Below are positions 20,901 through 30,393 of a DNA stretch of 64,000 nt, piece after piece. How positions within the stretch are numbered: position 1 is the first letter of the stretch; every line of letters starts with the position of its first letter. The notes below the pieces were generated by a model, which worked only from the letters and a program-made list of their open reading frames with translations, was not told the DNA's origin and ran no database searches. The stretch is from Cymbomonas tetramitiformis (Eukaryota > Chlorophyta > Pyramimonadophyceae > Pyramimonadales > Pyramimonadaceae). The position numbers and the translations under genes are program-made. The DNA is taken from contig LGRX02027831.1 of the NCBI GenBank assembly GCA_001247695.2, forward strand, positions 1 to 64,000, in the 5' to 3' direction.

Positions 20901-21685
20901 AGAGGTATTCTATGCAGGACTGCAATCCGTGTATGACACCTATGGAGCCCAGATTGTCTTTGTTGCCTGTGGACTCGGAGGAAAAGTTGGAGAAGCTTCC
21001 TTATGTCAATCTGGTGATGGAACTGATGTGGCTGGCACGTTGCTCACGGCCTGATATTCTGACAGCGGTCTGTTATTTGGCCAGGTTCTCTCACTGCTAT
21101 GGGCAGGAGCATTGGCAGCATTTGAAACGTGTGCTGAGATATTTGAAGGGAACTGTTCATGTTTGTTTGACTTTGCAGTGCAGTTCGCCAGCTTCACTGA
21201 CTGCTGAGTTGATAGTGACAGCTTATACAGACGCGGACCATGCTGCAGATAAAGTGACCAGGCGCTCTGTTACAGGTTCACAGGTGCGACTGAATGGAAG
21301 CACTGTCATGTATTCGTCAAAGTTGCAGAAGACAGTTGCAGTTAGCACAGCAGAGGCAGAATTGATAGCGCTGTCAGGATGTGCACGGGACGTTGAGTAT
21401 GTTGTCAATCTGCTGGCTGAATTTTCGCCTGTTAAGCAACCTGTCACAATTCATGGAGATAATCATGCTTCGGTGGCACAGGCAGAGAATGTTCTGAACA
21501 ATGCAGCGACACGTCACGTGGCAGTGAGAAATCGATATGTGGCAAAGTTGGTAGAGCTGGGCAGAGTTGTTATTGCAAAAGTGCCTACGAAGGAGAATTT
21601 GGCAGACTTCTTTACCAAAAGTCTAGCTTTGGACCGTTTTCAGATACTCAGTGCTGTGGTATTGAGATATTTTCGAAGAGCATGA
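20894..21685 (+). CDS. Copia RT C-terminus and RNase H (third frame)
   Basis: It begins MLERYSMQDCNPCMTP and continues RPDILTAVCYLARF, then AYTDADHAAD, STAEAELIAL and HGDNHASVAQ, the D-E-D RNase H core of copia elements. It ends at 21685, just before the polypurine tract. A single extra base near 20890 explains the shift from the RT frame. Confidence 0.85.
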   Translation: MLERYSMQDCNPCMTPMEPRLSLLPVDSEEKLEKLPYVNLVMELMWLARCSRPDILTAVCYLARFSHCYGQEHWQHLKRVLRYLKGTVHVCLTLQCSSPASLTAELIVTAYTDADHAADKVTRRSVTGSQVRLNGSTVMYSSKLQKTVAVSTAEAELIALSGCARDVEYVVNLLAEFSPVKQPVTIHGDNHASVAQAENVLNNAATRHVAVRNRYVAKLVELGRVVIAKVPTKENLADFFTKSLALDRFQILSAVVLRYFRRA

Positions 21686-21687
21686 GT

Positions 21688-21696
21688 AAGGAGGAG
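21688..21696 (+). promoter_or_regulatory. Polypurine tract of copia element
   Basis: AAGGAGGAG lies immediately before the 3' LTR start at 21697. Confidence 0.8.
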
Positions 21697-22103
21697 TAGG
21701 AAAACTGTAGACTCTGAGACAGTGTTAAAGACAGAGAGCTCAAAAGTACAAATTCAATGACAGTATGACTGTATGACAGTATGACAGTATGACAGTATGA
21801 CAGAGTACAGTACTATGTGTAAAGGTGAACAGAACAATGATGACAATGAGATTACAAGAGACAGAAGATCAATTCAAAATGTATATAGTATCTGTCACAG
21901 AACACAAGAGTACTAGTACGAGTATAGAAGGAGCTATGACTGAGTAACAGTGAGCACTTGAACAGTGCTATGTGATATAAGCACTGTGTGTAACGAACAA
22001 ACACTCTTATCAGTTTAAATCAATCAACAATGTGTGTGCGTATGAGTGTGTGTTCGTACACTTTCTACTATATATATGAAGTAAGTAGAAGTTGATTATC
22101 CTA
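21697..22103 (+). repeat. 3' LTR of copia element
   Basis: 407 bp with the same TAGGA...TCCTA ends as the 5' LTR, and five TGACAGTA/TGACTGTA units where the 5' LTR has four. Confidence 0.93.
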
Positions 22104-22156
22104 GAGGGCCCACTTTGATTGCAGCTGACATCGGAGGGCCCACTTTGATTGCAGCT
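22104..22156. repeat. Tandem duplication at the 3' flank of the copia element
   Basis: GAGGGCCCACTTTGATTGCA is present twice, at 22104 and 22134. The first copy abuts the LTR end. It may mark a rearranged insertion junction, since no target duplication is seen. Confidence 0.85.
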
Positions 22157-22537
22157 CGAGCAAGCAGCCGCACTGATTGCGAGATGGCGCGGAGTTGCGA
22201 TCAGGAGTGTCTAGTCCCTCCGTATGCACCCCTGTAATGTCCGTCTGTGTGCTCGCGTCTTTTTCTGTAGGCTGGCCGTAAGATTTCCGTGGCCCAGCTT
22301 TCAACTGCCCGGACATCCGCGCGTGTAGAAAGCGAAAGATATTATATGCCGCGCATCCGTGAAATAAGGCTTTCTCTTTTGCTCAAATCCTCATTTGCCA
22401 AAGGCAAGCACTGCGATACATTTTATTAAATGATTTTGTAAAGTGTTTGAAAATGCATTTTGTGCTTTTTAATCTAAACCAGACTGTCTATGCCAGTCAC
22501 CAAAAGGAAAGAGTCCTCTGGGTCGGGAGCGGTGGGA

Positions 22538-22707
22538 AGAGCGAAAGGAACAGAGCTGAACAGGCGTGTCGCTTCTTGGCTACCTGTACATCCTGTTTGT
22601 GTCACGGAGCTACATCTGCCATTCGGCTCTACTGCAGCAGGAGCCATGGATTCTGAAAGTATGAAACCACAAAAATTCTGTTGCACTCCAATTTGAACAT
22701 TTCTCTT
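22538..22707. repeat. DIRS terminal direct repeat, left copy
   Basis: About 90% identical to 27470-27639 in the same orientation. It begins GAGCGAAAGGAACAGAGCTG and is followed by the GCTCGAATCC box. Confidence 0.88.
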
Positions 22708-22778
22708 TTGCTCGAATCCTCATTTGCCATGAAACCAAAGATGAAACTGTGAGGCACACAAAAGAAATCTGATCTTTG

Positions 22779-24185
22779 TCACTGTGACCATGTTAACCAC
22801 TCGAAGTAGTAGTGCATGTCTGCGTCCCTCAGAGCTGTCGGGTCAATGTAGTGTTGCACTGCCGAAGAGAACTGTGACCAGCCTCCAAAGAAACACACTT
22901 TCTCCATTGTCACACCTATTGCTCGAGCACACGTCGTGGCACCCTTCCGAGTATTGTGTGCAGAAAAATGACCTCCCTGCGGGGGTCCGCAATCCAGCTC
23001 GCTGAGAGCCAGACCAATCCAGTCATTGGCAACTGAAGCCTTGCCGTTCTTCGGGTCCTCGGGTAGAAGCCAGTAGGCGTCAGGCTGAGTCTTCTCAGAT
23101 CTGCTCCAAGCCGTGTCACGGTGAAACTCCCAGTGCTCGATCAGCTCCTTCAAAAGAGCCACTCCCCTCCAAGGGATGCACAGGCGTCTCTTCACCAGGT
23201 GATGTCGCCGTCCTTTCTCTTTCAGCAGCACCACAGAGAATTCACTGTCGCCACAATGAACGTGCTGTCGTGACAACGAAGTCCCCGTGTCCGGTCTGCC
23301 AAAGGTCACAAAGGCAATGACCACGTAGGAGAAGGCCCGTAGCAGCCGCAGCTTTTCGGAAGATCGCGGAGTCAACTTCAGCGCTGCTTCGTTTGCACGT
23401 CGTACGTGTCCCGCTGGCAGCCAAGTCCGCTGGGTCTCGATGTGCTCCTCCCGCACCGCCAGCTCCGCGTGGATGGTTGCCATCCCTTTCACAGCTCGGG
23501 TCACAGCACGGCCCTTCGCTAGTCCAAGAAATCGCAGGTCCTCGTGGTAGTTGTTGATGGCTGAAAGGTACGGCTGCAAGGAAGCTGACTTGATGCCCCC
23601 GTCCTTCAACACAGAGGCGATGTACAATAACACCGTCGCCTCCGTCGCTGGCAGCCACGGCCGTTGGTGTTGCTCACAAAATAAAATGAAGCGCCGCGCC
23701 TTCGGTCCGTAGTTGCTCAACGTCGTGTCGAGCAGCGTTTTTTTCTGCATTTTCACTGCCAGGTCTGTGAGCCGGGACTGTCCCAACTCACTCCTCCACC
23801 GCTCACAGAGTGAGTGCGTGAGGAAGTTTTCTACAGCACCACCGCGCTTGTTCTCTTCGTCGTCGCCTCCGCAGTCGATGTTCTCACCATCCGCGTCCGC
23901 TGCCTCGTCCGTCAGCTCCGACACGTTGTGACTGATTTTGAAGTTCTCCTTGGACAGGTCCAGTGTCTCCTCGTCGCCGTCGTCGTACAACACATGCGCC
24001 TTCCCGTCCTCGTCGAACTCCTTCACCACACCCGGGTAGAAGCGGTCATCGTCCTTCCAGAACACCTCGATTTTAGAGCCCACGGTCATTTCGCCCGCTG
24101 TCGTACACGTAGCAGAGCTCCTTCGCACTTCAGCAGCGTAGTAACTCACGGGCGCGCCTCGATGAAGAACATCACAGCGTCCCAC
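22779..24185 (-). CDS. Tyrosine recombinase with N-terminal Tudor-like domain (DIRS)
   Basis: 468 codons, uninterrupted. Residues about 33-85 (VGSKIEVFWKDDDRFYPGVV...VLYDDGDEE) match a Tudor/Agenet-like barrel of the type that binds methylated histone tails in many eukaryotic proteins. An acidic linker follows. From about residue 140 a phage-integrase-like core is visible: Arg in FVTFGRPDTGTS, the H-x-x-R box in SAHNTRKGATT, GGW, and the nucleophile Tyr in VQHYIDPT. It would cut and join the circular cDNA during integration, which avoids a DDE integrase. It may start at the inner Met before TVGSK, since the first ~30 residues overlap the end of Pol. Confidence 0.85.
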   Translation of the reverse strand: MGRCDVLHRGAPVSYYAAEVRRSSATCTTAGEMTVGSKIEVFWKDDDRFYPGVVKEFDEDGKAHVLYDDGDEETLDLSKENFKISHNVSELTDEAADADGENIDCGGDDEENKRGGAVENFLTHSLCERWRSELGQSRLTDLAVKMQKKTLLDTTLSNYGPKARRFILFCEQHQRPWLPATEATVLLYIASVLKDGGIKSASLQPYLSAINNYHEDLRFLGLAKGRAVTRAVKGMATIHAELAVREEHIETQRTWLPAGHVRRANEAALKLTPRSSEKLRLLRAFSYVVIAFVTFGRPDTGTSLSRQHVHCGDSEFSVVLLKEKGRRHHLVKRRLCIPWRGVALLKELIEHWEFHRDTAWSRSEKTQPDAYWLLPEDPKNGKASVANDWIGLALSELDCGPPQGGHFSAHNTRKGATTCARAIGVTMEKVCFFGGWSQFSSAVQHYIDPTALRDADMHYYFEWLTWSQ

Positions 24186-24720
24186 TTTGAGGGCCCGAGC
24201 AGCTCGGACCCTCCCAGCCTGCTCGGAGTGAATAGGTCCCTGCGCCTTGGCATGATCACCACCTCGGTGGCCAGGGCCTCCAACTCCCTAAACCAGGACT
24301 GTCCCGGCCAGTACGGAGCCACCACGGTAGCAGCGGCCCCCTCCTCCCGCAGCTTGTGCGCCACCTCGTCCAGCAGCGCCCACGGGGGGTTCACCCAATT
24401 GTTCTCCCCCCGCCAGTCGTACGTCAGAGAGTCCACACCTTCGCACTTCGGGTCCTTCCACGCAGCGTAGTACCGAGGAAGCTGCGCGGAGATCTCGGAA
24501 GCGAACCGGTCGACTGTGTAGGGGCCCCACTGCTTGTTGGCCCACACGAACCAGTCTCGATTGAGTCTCCAGTCGTCCAAATCCTCGCAGCGAGAAAGGT
24601 TGTCGGCCCACACGTTGGCCTCGCTGCGGATGTAACGAGCCTGCAACTCGATGTCGTGCAGATCCAGCAGCAGCCAGAGCCTCCGCATTCTCCTCATCAG
24701 GTCCGGGTTCGGCTGGTGAA
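24146..24720 (-). CDS. DIRS RNase H C-terminus and methyltransferase-like domain
   Basis: It reads MRRMRRLWLLLDLHDIELQARYI...NVWADNLSR, the end of the DIRS RNase H. Next comes WGPYTVDRFASEISAQLPRY and NNWVNPPWALLDEVAHKL. NPPW is the D/N-P-P-Y/F/W catalytic motif of N6-adenine (Dam-like) methyltransferases, a domain known from DIRS elements. The frame differs by one base from the RNase H start upstream; the break lies near 24715. Confidence 0.8.
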
Positions 24721-25310
24721 GTGTGAGAGCATCGCCACCACCGCCTGGTTGTCGCAGTAGAGTCGTACGACCTTGCCCTCCAGCTCCTTCAGGAACGCCT
24801 GCACGGTCTTGTACACGGCTTCCAGCTCCAAGTGCGTGATGTGCCAGTTGCGCATCTCGTCCGACCAGAAACCTCTCGCGGGGAACTTGAGGTTCAGCAC
24901 TCCTCCCCAGGCCATCATCGAAGAGTCTGTGTGCACCTTCGCTCTCGTCGGGGACCTCCAGATCTTGCGCCCGTTCCACCTGCTCATCACAGGCAGCTTG
25001 GACCACCATTCTAAGTCCCCCCGAGCTGCACGAGAGATCTTTACCTTTGCTCCCCAGCTGCGTTTCTCTGCCAGCACGAAGTAGAGCTCCCGTAGGTAGA
25101 GCCGCGCTGCTGGTACCGCCAAGTACACGGATTGGCAGAGTCCCGTGAAGGAAGCTAGCCTCCTGGCAGGAATCCACCTCCGATTTCTCGCTGCGTCGCA
25201 CAGGATCTCCTTCGCTCTGGTGTGGATTTTGTGTACCCGTCGTTCTGTGACACGGAATTGTCCCAGCTTCAGATCCACCTCCAAACCGAGGTGCTCCACA
25301 CCTGCGTAGG
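24697..25310 (-). CDS. DIRS RT thumb and RNase H N-terminal part
   Basis: It contains VEHLGLEVDLKLGQFRV, LASFTGLCQSVYLAVP, VHTDSSMMAWGGVL (first catalytic Asp), ITHLELEAVYKTVQAF (Glu) and VRLYCDNQAVVAML (Asp). It is shifted one base relative to the RT frame; the break lies near 25305. The upstream part of this open frame (to 26214) is noise. Confidence 0.8.
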
Positions 25311-26210
25311 CTCCCAATGGCCCTTCTTCTCGTTCCGCTGTAGGCCCAGCCGATGAAGCACCAGTTGAACTTTTTCTCGACGCAGAAAGCCTTCTCGCTG
25401 AGAGTCGACCAGCACCAAAAAATCGTCCATGTACGGTAGTACTCGCATCCCGCTGTGACGGTTCGCGTCCTCGCCAGCACCGCCTGCTCTGCGACGGACT
25501 GACCATCGCTGTCGTACTGCGAAACCGTCCCGCAGCCTCCTGATTTCCCTGCGATCTTCTGCTGCCTGTGGAGAACGTAGAGCTTCCACCATCACGCGTA
25601 CGAACTTGCAGAACACCCTCGGAGCGTCGTTCCACCCGAACGGTACCACAGAACATTGAAGCAGGTCTCCTTGCAGGTCGAACTGCATGAAGCGCTGAAA
25701 GTCCGGGTGGATCCCCAGCGCATGAAAACCGTCCTGGAGGTCGAAACTGAAGCACCAGTCGCCCGGCTTCGCCAGTCTTCGTAGTTTCTTCAGCGTCTTC
25801 ATCTTCACACGATTCTTCACACACCACTGGTTCAGCCATCGGAAGTCCACCACCAGTCTCCACTTGTTCGTACCCGGTTTCGGCACTAAAAAAGCGCGAG
25901 AAACATGAGATCTTCTCGTCGCTCTCGTCCAGGCACCGTTCTGTAGCAGCCTTTCCTTCTCCGCGTCCACCCATACCTGCTGCTGACGCGTAGCATCCCT
26001 CAGTGACACACCGTGGTCGAACGGAGGCGGAGGCCCGCGCTTCCACCTCAACTTCACCCCGTGAGTAATCCACTGCATCACTTCGGAACTGGCGCCCGCC
26101 GCGCGCCATGCTCCCCTCCGCTGTCTCACCTGCTGTCGCACGGTGAGTTTTCCCCGACCAGCGCCCGGAGAGGGCTGTTGCGCTGGACGGGGTGGCGGCA
26201 CGCACATCAC
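25269..26210 (-). CDS. DIRS reverse transcriptase
   Basis: 313 codons with RT fingers and palm: SRAFLVPKPGTNKWRLVVDFRWLN, FSFDLQDGFHALGI, VPFGWNDAPRVF and the catalytic LPYMDDFLVLV near 25425. The end of the track (VWSTSVWRWI) is out of frame after a 1-nt loss. The sequence type is DIRS/Ngaro rather than gypsy. Confidence 0.85.
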   Translation of the reverse strand: MMCVPPPRPAQQPSPGAGRGKLTVRQQVRQRRGAWRAAGASSEVMQWITHGVKLRWKRGPPPPFDHGVSLRDATRQQQVWVDAEKERLLQNGAWTRATRRSHVSRAFLVPKPGTNKWRLVVDFRWLNQWCVKNRVKMKTLKKLRRLAKPGDWCFSFDLQDGFHALGIHPDFQRFMQFDLQGDLLQCSVVPFGWNDAPRVFCKFVRVMVEALRSPQAAEDRREIRRLRDGFAVRQRWSVRRRAGGAGEDANRHSGMRVLPYMDDFLVLVDSQREGFLRREKVQLVLHRLGLQRNEKKGHWEPTQVWSTSVWRWI

Positions 26211-27207
26211 GCATCGGCCGCGGGCTTTCCGCCCCGGCCCTTGCCGCCTTTGTCGGTAGGCTTCTTACCGTCCTTCTCCTCGTTCTTCTTACGCCTCTCG
26301 TTCTCCCTCCAGCGCTGGTCCCGGTGATCTTTCACGGCCCGCGTTTCCGCATTCGCTGTATTCTTCGAAGTAAGGCTCAGCATCGCCTTGCCGCGGTTCT
26401 TGTCGAAGTCGTTCAGCCACTGCTGCAACACCTCGTCTGCCACCACGCCGTCCGCTGCCTGGTAGACCCTGTCCTCCACGAAGTGCAGTTTCGCACGTAG
26501 AGCGTCAGATCCTCCCAGCTGTGAAGATCCAGTTCCTGCTCCAGCTGCCTGCGCAATTCCAGCATCGTCCACCTGTTGCCCAGCATCGCGTACATGCCGT
26601 GCACAGAGTTGGTCACTGCATGAAAACGTTTCTGCCACTCGCGGCCCGACAACTCGCAGTCCTCATCCACGTCCAACGTCTCGTTGCATTCACACACCAC
26701 GTCGTGCAAGTAAGACAGCGCCGGAGCCAAAACCAAGCACTCGTACTTCATTGAAGAGTTAGACTTCTTAGAGAGCGTCGTACGTCTTGTTCCCGTGCAG
26801 GTCTTACAGCTGCGGCATTCTCGATGTCAGCGTAGCCTCGGCGGGAACGGGTTGACTGAGGCTGCTGGCACGTACGCCAGCTTCCTCCTTCTCTCCAGAA
26901 GTTGCTCAGCAGTTTTGGCCACGGTGTTCGGGTCCGATGTCCCAGGCTTCGCTGCAACCTTCGCTTCCAACTCCACGTTGATCTGTGATTGACGTTGACG
27001 CTCGCCACGCAGCAGGCGATGCTCCTCTGCCTGCTGCCTCTGCATTTCCAGCAGCTCCCCTTGCTGCTTTTGCATTACCAGAATTTGTTGCATCAGCACT
27101 TCCTGTGTAGACAGTGCTGCGGGGGAAGGGGAAGCCTGCCCGATGTCTGGCTTCCCCGGGAGGGGAGGGAAATCCTCTGGATCCTTGTTCTTAGCACTTC
27201 CCGACAT
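26207..27207 (-). pseudogene. DIRS gag-like region, broken
   Basis: Three pieces are visible. 27207-26827 has a Gln-rich coiled-coil-like stretch (QILVMQKQQGELLEMQRQQ) and a proline-rich start. 26751-26413 begins MKYECLVLAPALSYLHDVV and shares its frame. 26500-26207 is in another frame and has a basic tail (RRKKNEEKDGKKPTDKGGKG). The order matches DIRS ORF1, but stops and a shift separate the parts. Confidence 0.6.
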
Positions 27208-27469
27208 TCTTGTCCCTCAAAGGAGTCCCAGTGAAGTCAATCGTACTGCCGTAGCCGATGTGAAGCCATCGTTTTGAAGTCGTAACGCCGTCCCCGCGAC
27301 TTCGCTGCCAGATCTCCTGTCGTCGTTCGATCGCCGTCGTACAACCTAGTGGTCTAGTCACTACCTACTCTACTGTTTACAGGTGAAACAGGTGAAGAAA
27401 ATCTTACATAATCCGATTTGCAGTGTGCCTCACAGAGTACCGTAGGTACCCGTGAAGTTCCTGTTTGCA

Positions 27470-27639
27470 AGAGCAAAAGGAACAGAGCTGAACAGGCGTG
27501 TCGCTTCCTGGCTACTTGTACATCCTGTTTGTGTCACGGAGCTACATGTGTCATTCGGCTCAACTGCAGCAGGAGTCACGGATTCTGAAAGTCTGAAACC
27601 ACAAAAATTCTGTTGTACTCCAATTTCAACATTACTCTT
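27470..27639. repeat. DIRS terminal direct repeat, right copy
   Basis: The counterpart of 22538-22707, beginning GAGCAAAAGGAACAGAGCTG. The GCTCGAATCC box is not conserved after it. Confidence 0.88.
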
Positions 27640-28274
27640 ATTAACCAGGGCGACCTTCCTCCTGTCCCCTCCGGGCGGAGGAAGCTAGGGGTTTGCTCCA
27701 AATTCCCGGTTGCACTCCAATTTAAACAATTCTTCCTAAGTCTATGGAATATAACTGCAATGTAGTCTAGGATATAGATCGAGTGGAGTGACTGCAAAAC
27801 TGACTGACTTGATGATGTGTTTGAGAGGCAGCGCATCAAAACATCGCCGCAGGCCGCAGCCTGATGTGCAGCGCTGGGTTCTTAGGTCCACGTTGGTGGC
27901 CACCATGGAGCTATCTTTTTGTATGAACCTTTCACTTTGTTGCAACCCTCTCCAATTCGGGTGCCCTAGGGGTGCTCGCACCTGCACCCGCAGTGAGCCG
28001 GGGTGCTCACACCTCCCAGTGATGATATATGGAGTGCGAGAAGCAAACACTGGCTTCTACATCAAATGCCAAACTGTTGACACAGTCGTAATTGCTTTTG
28101 TTGTGAACAAAAAAGCATCCACGCTTTATTTTTTTCTAATGCAAAACATCTGGATTTCTTTTTCTAATGTAAAGCTCCATCCAACACATTATCAGTGCTT
28201 CCACACTGCCCAATCTCAGAATGCTGCAGATTGTGAATTTTCCACACTGCCCAATCTCATAATGTCCACTACAA
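27640..28274. other. No gene seen
   Basis: Unique-looking sequence with short unrelated open frames. TTCCACACTGCCCAATCTCA occurs twice at about 28200-28255. AATGCTGCAGATTGTGAATT occurs at about 28219 and again near 29569, a direct repeat about 1.35 kb apart. Confidence 0.5.
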
Positions 28275-28502
28275 GTAATGCCTCACATTTAAGGAAACGC
28301 TAGGTTAAGGAAACAGCCAGCTTTTCGGGGTCGGAAAAATGCGGAAAAGGCTAGGCTAACTTTTTGGTTACAGTGTTAAGGCCGTAACGAAACACAGTGT
28401 TAATATAAGGAACCCGTGTTAAGCGTTGAGGCTGGGGTCAGAAAAATACGGAAAAAGCTAGGCTGGCTCCAAATTCCTGTTTCCTTAAATGTGAGGTATT
28501 AC
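28275..28502. mobile_element. Small MITE-like element with 24-bp terminal inverted repeats
   Basis: The left end, GTAATGCCTCACATTTAAGG (28275 onward), is the reverse complement of the right end (28479-28502) with one mismatch in 24. The 228-bp unit has no ORF. Internally GGGGTC(G)GAAAAAT and AAAGCTAGGCT(G) repeat. Confidence 0.75.
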
Positions 28503-28507
28503 TGTAC

Positions 28508-28563
28508 CCTTCGGTACATAGGGATGTACCCAAGGGCCTTAGGTACATAACGATGTACCTAAG
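28508..28563. repeat. Two adjacent GGTACAT/ATGTACC hairpins
   Basis: The first, at 28508-28533, has 13-bp arms with one mismatch around CCCTT-GGTACAT. The second, at 28538-28563, has perfect 11-bp arms CTTAGGTACAT / ATGTACCTAAG and a 4-nt loop. Confidence 0.85.
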
Positions 28564-28909
28564 CCGTACATATCAAGTCAAAGGCCCAAATCCGACGTTT
28601 TGTGCCCCTTGTAGTGACAATTAACCAATAGACACCCTCTTCTATCGATATTACGATCCATCATTCGTATCCGATCCGTAAAATATACGCTCTGATGCAT
28701 TCAAAATCACTCTTTTTGAAGAAAACAAAAAAAAATGTCAAAATAAATGTTTACCCGTCATATTCGGCAAGCTCGTCATTTGTCTCTCTGCGAACATTCT
28801 GCTGGATCCTGGTAGTAGACCTCGATGAACTTTAATTGCTATGTAGTTGGAGAATCCAAAAAAATATTGCCCCTCCGCGCTATTGACCTCGCTCGCGGCA
28901 TCCGTTTCC

Positions 28910-29062
28910 AACATGGCCGCTCGTCGCGCAATAGGGCAGCTCCTCCAAGGACGCAAAGTGAAGGCACACGCTGCAGCCTTCGACTCCAAGTGGAGTTCCG
29001 CAAGCGTACGTCAGAAATTCGACGTTCCCGAGTTCTCCGACGGTGTCCATACAAGCCTCTAA
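28910..29062 (+). CDS. Possible N-terminal exon with mitochondrial-type leader
   Basis: The ATG at 28910 is in good context (AACATGGC) and opens MAARRAIGQLLQGRKVKAHA. The leader is Arg/Lys/Ala-rich with no acidic residue for about 20 residues, as in mitochondrial presequences. It ends after about 50 residues (FDVPEFSDGVHTSL). GACG/GTGTCC near 29041 could be a splice donor, but no convincing following exon was found. The gene identity is unknown and this may be chance. Confidence 0.25.
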   Translation, partial: NMAARRAIGQLLQGRKVKAHAAAFDSKWSSASVRQKFDVPEFSDGVHTSL

Positions 29063-29525
29063 CCCCACCTGATGAATATCGTTCACTCGTACGTGCGAAC
29101 CCCTAAGGCGAAATATCAATTTTCGTGAATGCGCATGTTGTGGGATCAGTTATAGGTACCTACAAAGGCGTGTTGAGTGAAGGCGTGCTTGAGTGTTTAA
29201 ATGCAAACCCCTGAAATCACAACTGCCCTAAGGGGTGTCAAATACCATTGTAACAAATATGTATCGATATTCATCATTTAGTGGTCGTGCACATGCATCA
29301 AACGCGATGTACCTAAGGGATGTACCTAAGATTTTCGGAGTTTTGAAAATGTACATTTTCTGGAAATTGTCAAGATTGGTGACCTGTCTAGACTATCGTA
29401 TTGAGCTAAATACCATAAATCAAATGCTTCAGGGCCAAAAGGGACATGTCAACAATGGCTGAAATGGGCCACACGACCCCGCGTCGAGAATTTTGCTCAT
29501 CGCGGCATTAAACATACACGTATAG

Positions 29526-29549
29526 TTAGGTACATCGCGATGTACCTAA
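29526..29549. repeat. Perfect 24-bp palindrome
   Basis: The half-site is TTAGGTACATCG, centred between 29537 and 29538. It belongs to the same GGTACAT/ATGTACC family as 28508-28563; two further direct copies of GATGTACCTAAG lie near 29313-29332. Confidence 0.93.
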
Positions 29550-29728
29550 GCGTGGGTAGTGGACAATAATGCTGCAGATTGTGAATTTTCCAACATGTCC
29601 AGGGCTAACTAGATAAGCATTCCGGTAGATCAAAGCAGAGCTTCTGTGAGAAGCTGGCTTTGACGTTTATCTCTAGCCGTGATAGTTTCCGAGGTACTCC
29701 AGATATGTAATGTGTATTAGTCATATCG

Positions 29729-30079
29729 TTGATAAATGATGGAGTAAATGTGTCAGTAAATATCGGAATTGAGAAAAATGGAAGTTGTGTGCAGGAATGG
29801 CCTATATCAAGAAAAAAACTCAAGGACAACAGCTACGAGAGCGACTTTGACAAGGCCTGCGACTTATATGTTAACATTGCCAAGGAATGGGGCACTGCTG
29901 TTGCGGAGGCGGTGTATGAGGAGAGAAAACTGTGTCATAAGGAATCACTTGGATATCCGGCCTCCTATCCTTGGAACTTCGAGGAGAATTGCCAGGCCAC
30001 TCCAGCCGAGATTATGGAAGATGTGACAACGAAGCTTATCAAATGGAAGCCGAAAAATTTCCGTCCCCTTCCACTTTGA
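29729..30079 (+). CDS. Hypothetical protein fragment
   Basis: 116 codons with a soluble, protein-like composition (FDKACDLYVNIAKEWG, YPASYPWNFEENC). No family is recognised. It could be an exon or a fossil. It ends about 300 bp before the gypsy element. Confidence 0.3.
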   Translation: MINDGVNVSVNIGIEKNGSCVQEWPISRKKLKDNSYESDFDKACDLYVNIAKEWGTAVAEAVYEERKLCHKESLGYPASYPWNFEENCQATPAEIMEDVTTKLIKWKPKNFRPLPL

Positions 30080-30393
30080 ACATATTGAGAATTGAGACCA
30101 TATGTCACATGCTGCAGCCAGGAATGCTGTGAAATAACGCGGAAGTTGCCAGACTCTAGATAAAGCACAATCTGGATCCGATTGGAGCCATGATTAATCG
30201 ATGAATGTATATTGAAGGTGCACTTATTGGATGTGAATGTTAACTGCTAATATCCACTTTCCTGTCGCCTTGTGGGATTTTCATATTGCATGCACATGGG
30301 AATGTGATCGATGAACGCAGTGAAGAATCGAGGCAGCATACCGGATCATGATGGGAATGCTGCAACATTTGCCGTGCATGATAATTGGTAACC

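Larger units (their letters stand above)
15676..22103 (+). mobile_element. Ty1/copia LTR retrotransposon, complete but with broken Pol
   Basis: Two LTRs (15676-16074, 399 bp, and 21697-22103, 407 bp) bound an internal region with gag, protease, integrase, RT and RNase H in copia order (integrase before RT). The LTR ends are non-canonical, starting TAGGA and ending TCCTA (a perfect 5-bp inverted repeat) and not TG...CA. The LTRs differ mainly by one 8-bp unit in a TGACTGTA microsatellite and two substitutions outside it, so insertion is recent. No target duplication is visible (flanks CCGTC and GAGGG). Pol is interrupted by one in-frame stop and two frame changes. Confidence 0.95.
22372..27639 (-). 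mobile_element. DIRS-type tyrosine-recombinase retrotransposon, degenerate
   Basis: Minus-strand order: gag-like ORFs (27207-26207), RT (26210-25269), RNase H and methyltransferase-like domain (to 24146), Tudor-like/tyrosine recombinase (24185-22779). There are no LTRs. Instead 170-bp direct repeats (22538-22707 and 27470-27639) flank the coding part, and a 28-bp box TCTCTTTTGCTCGAATCC... occurs at 22372-22400 and 22702-22729. This resembles split direct repeats of PAT-like DIRS elements. The exact ends are uncertain. At least three 1-nt breaks interrupt gag and pol, while the recombinase ORF is intact. Confidence 0.88.
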
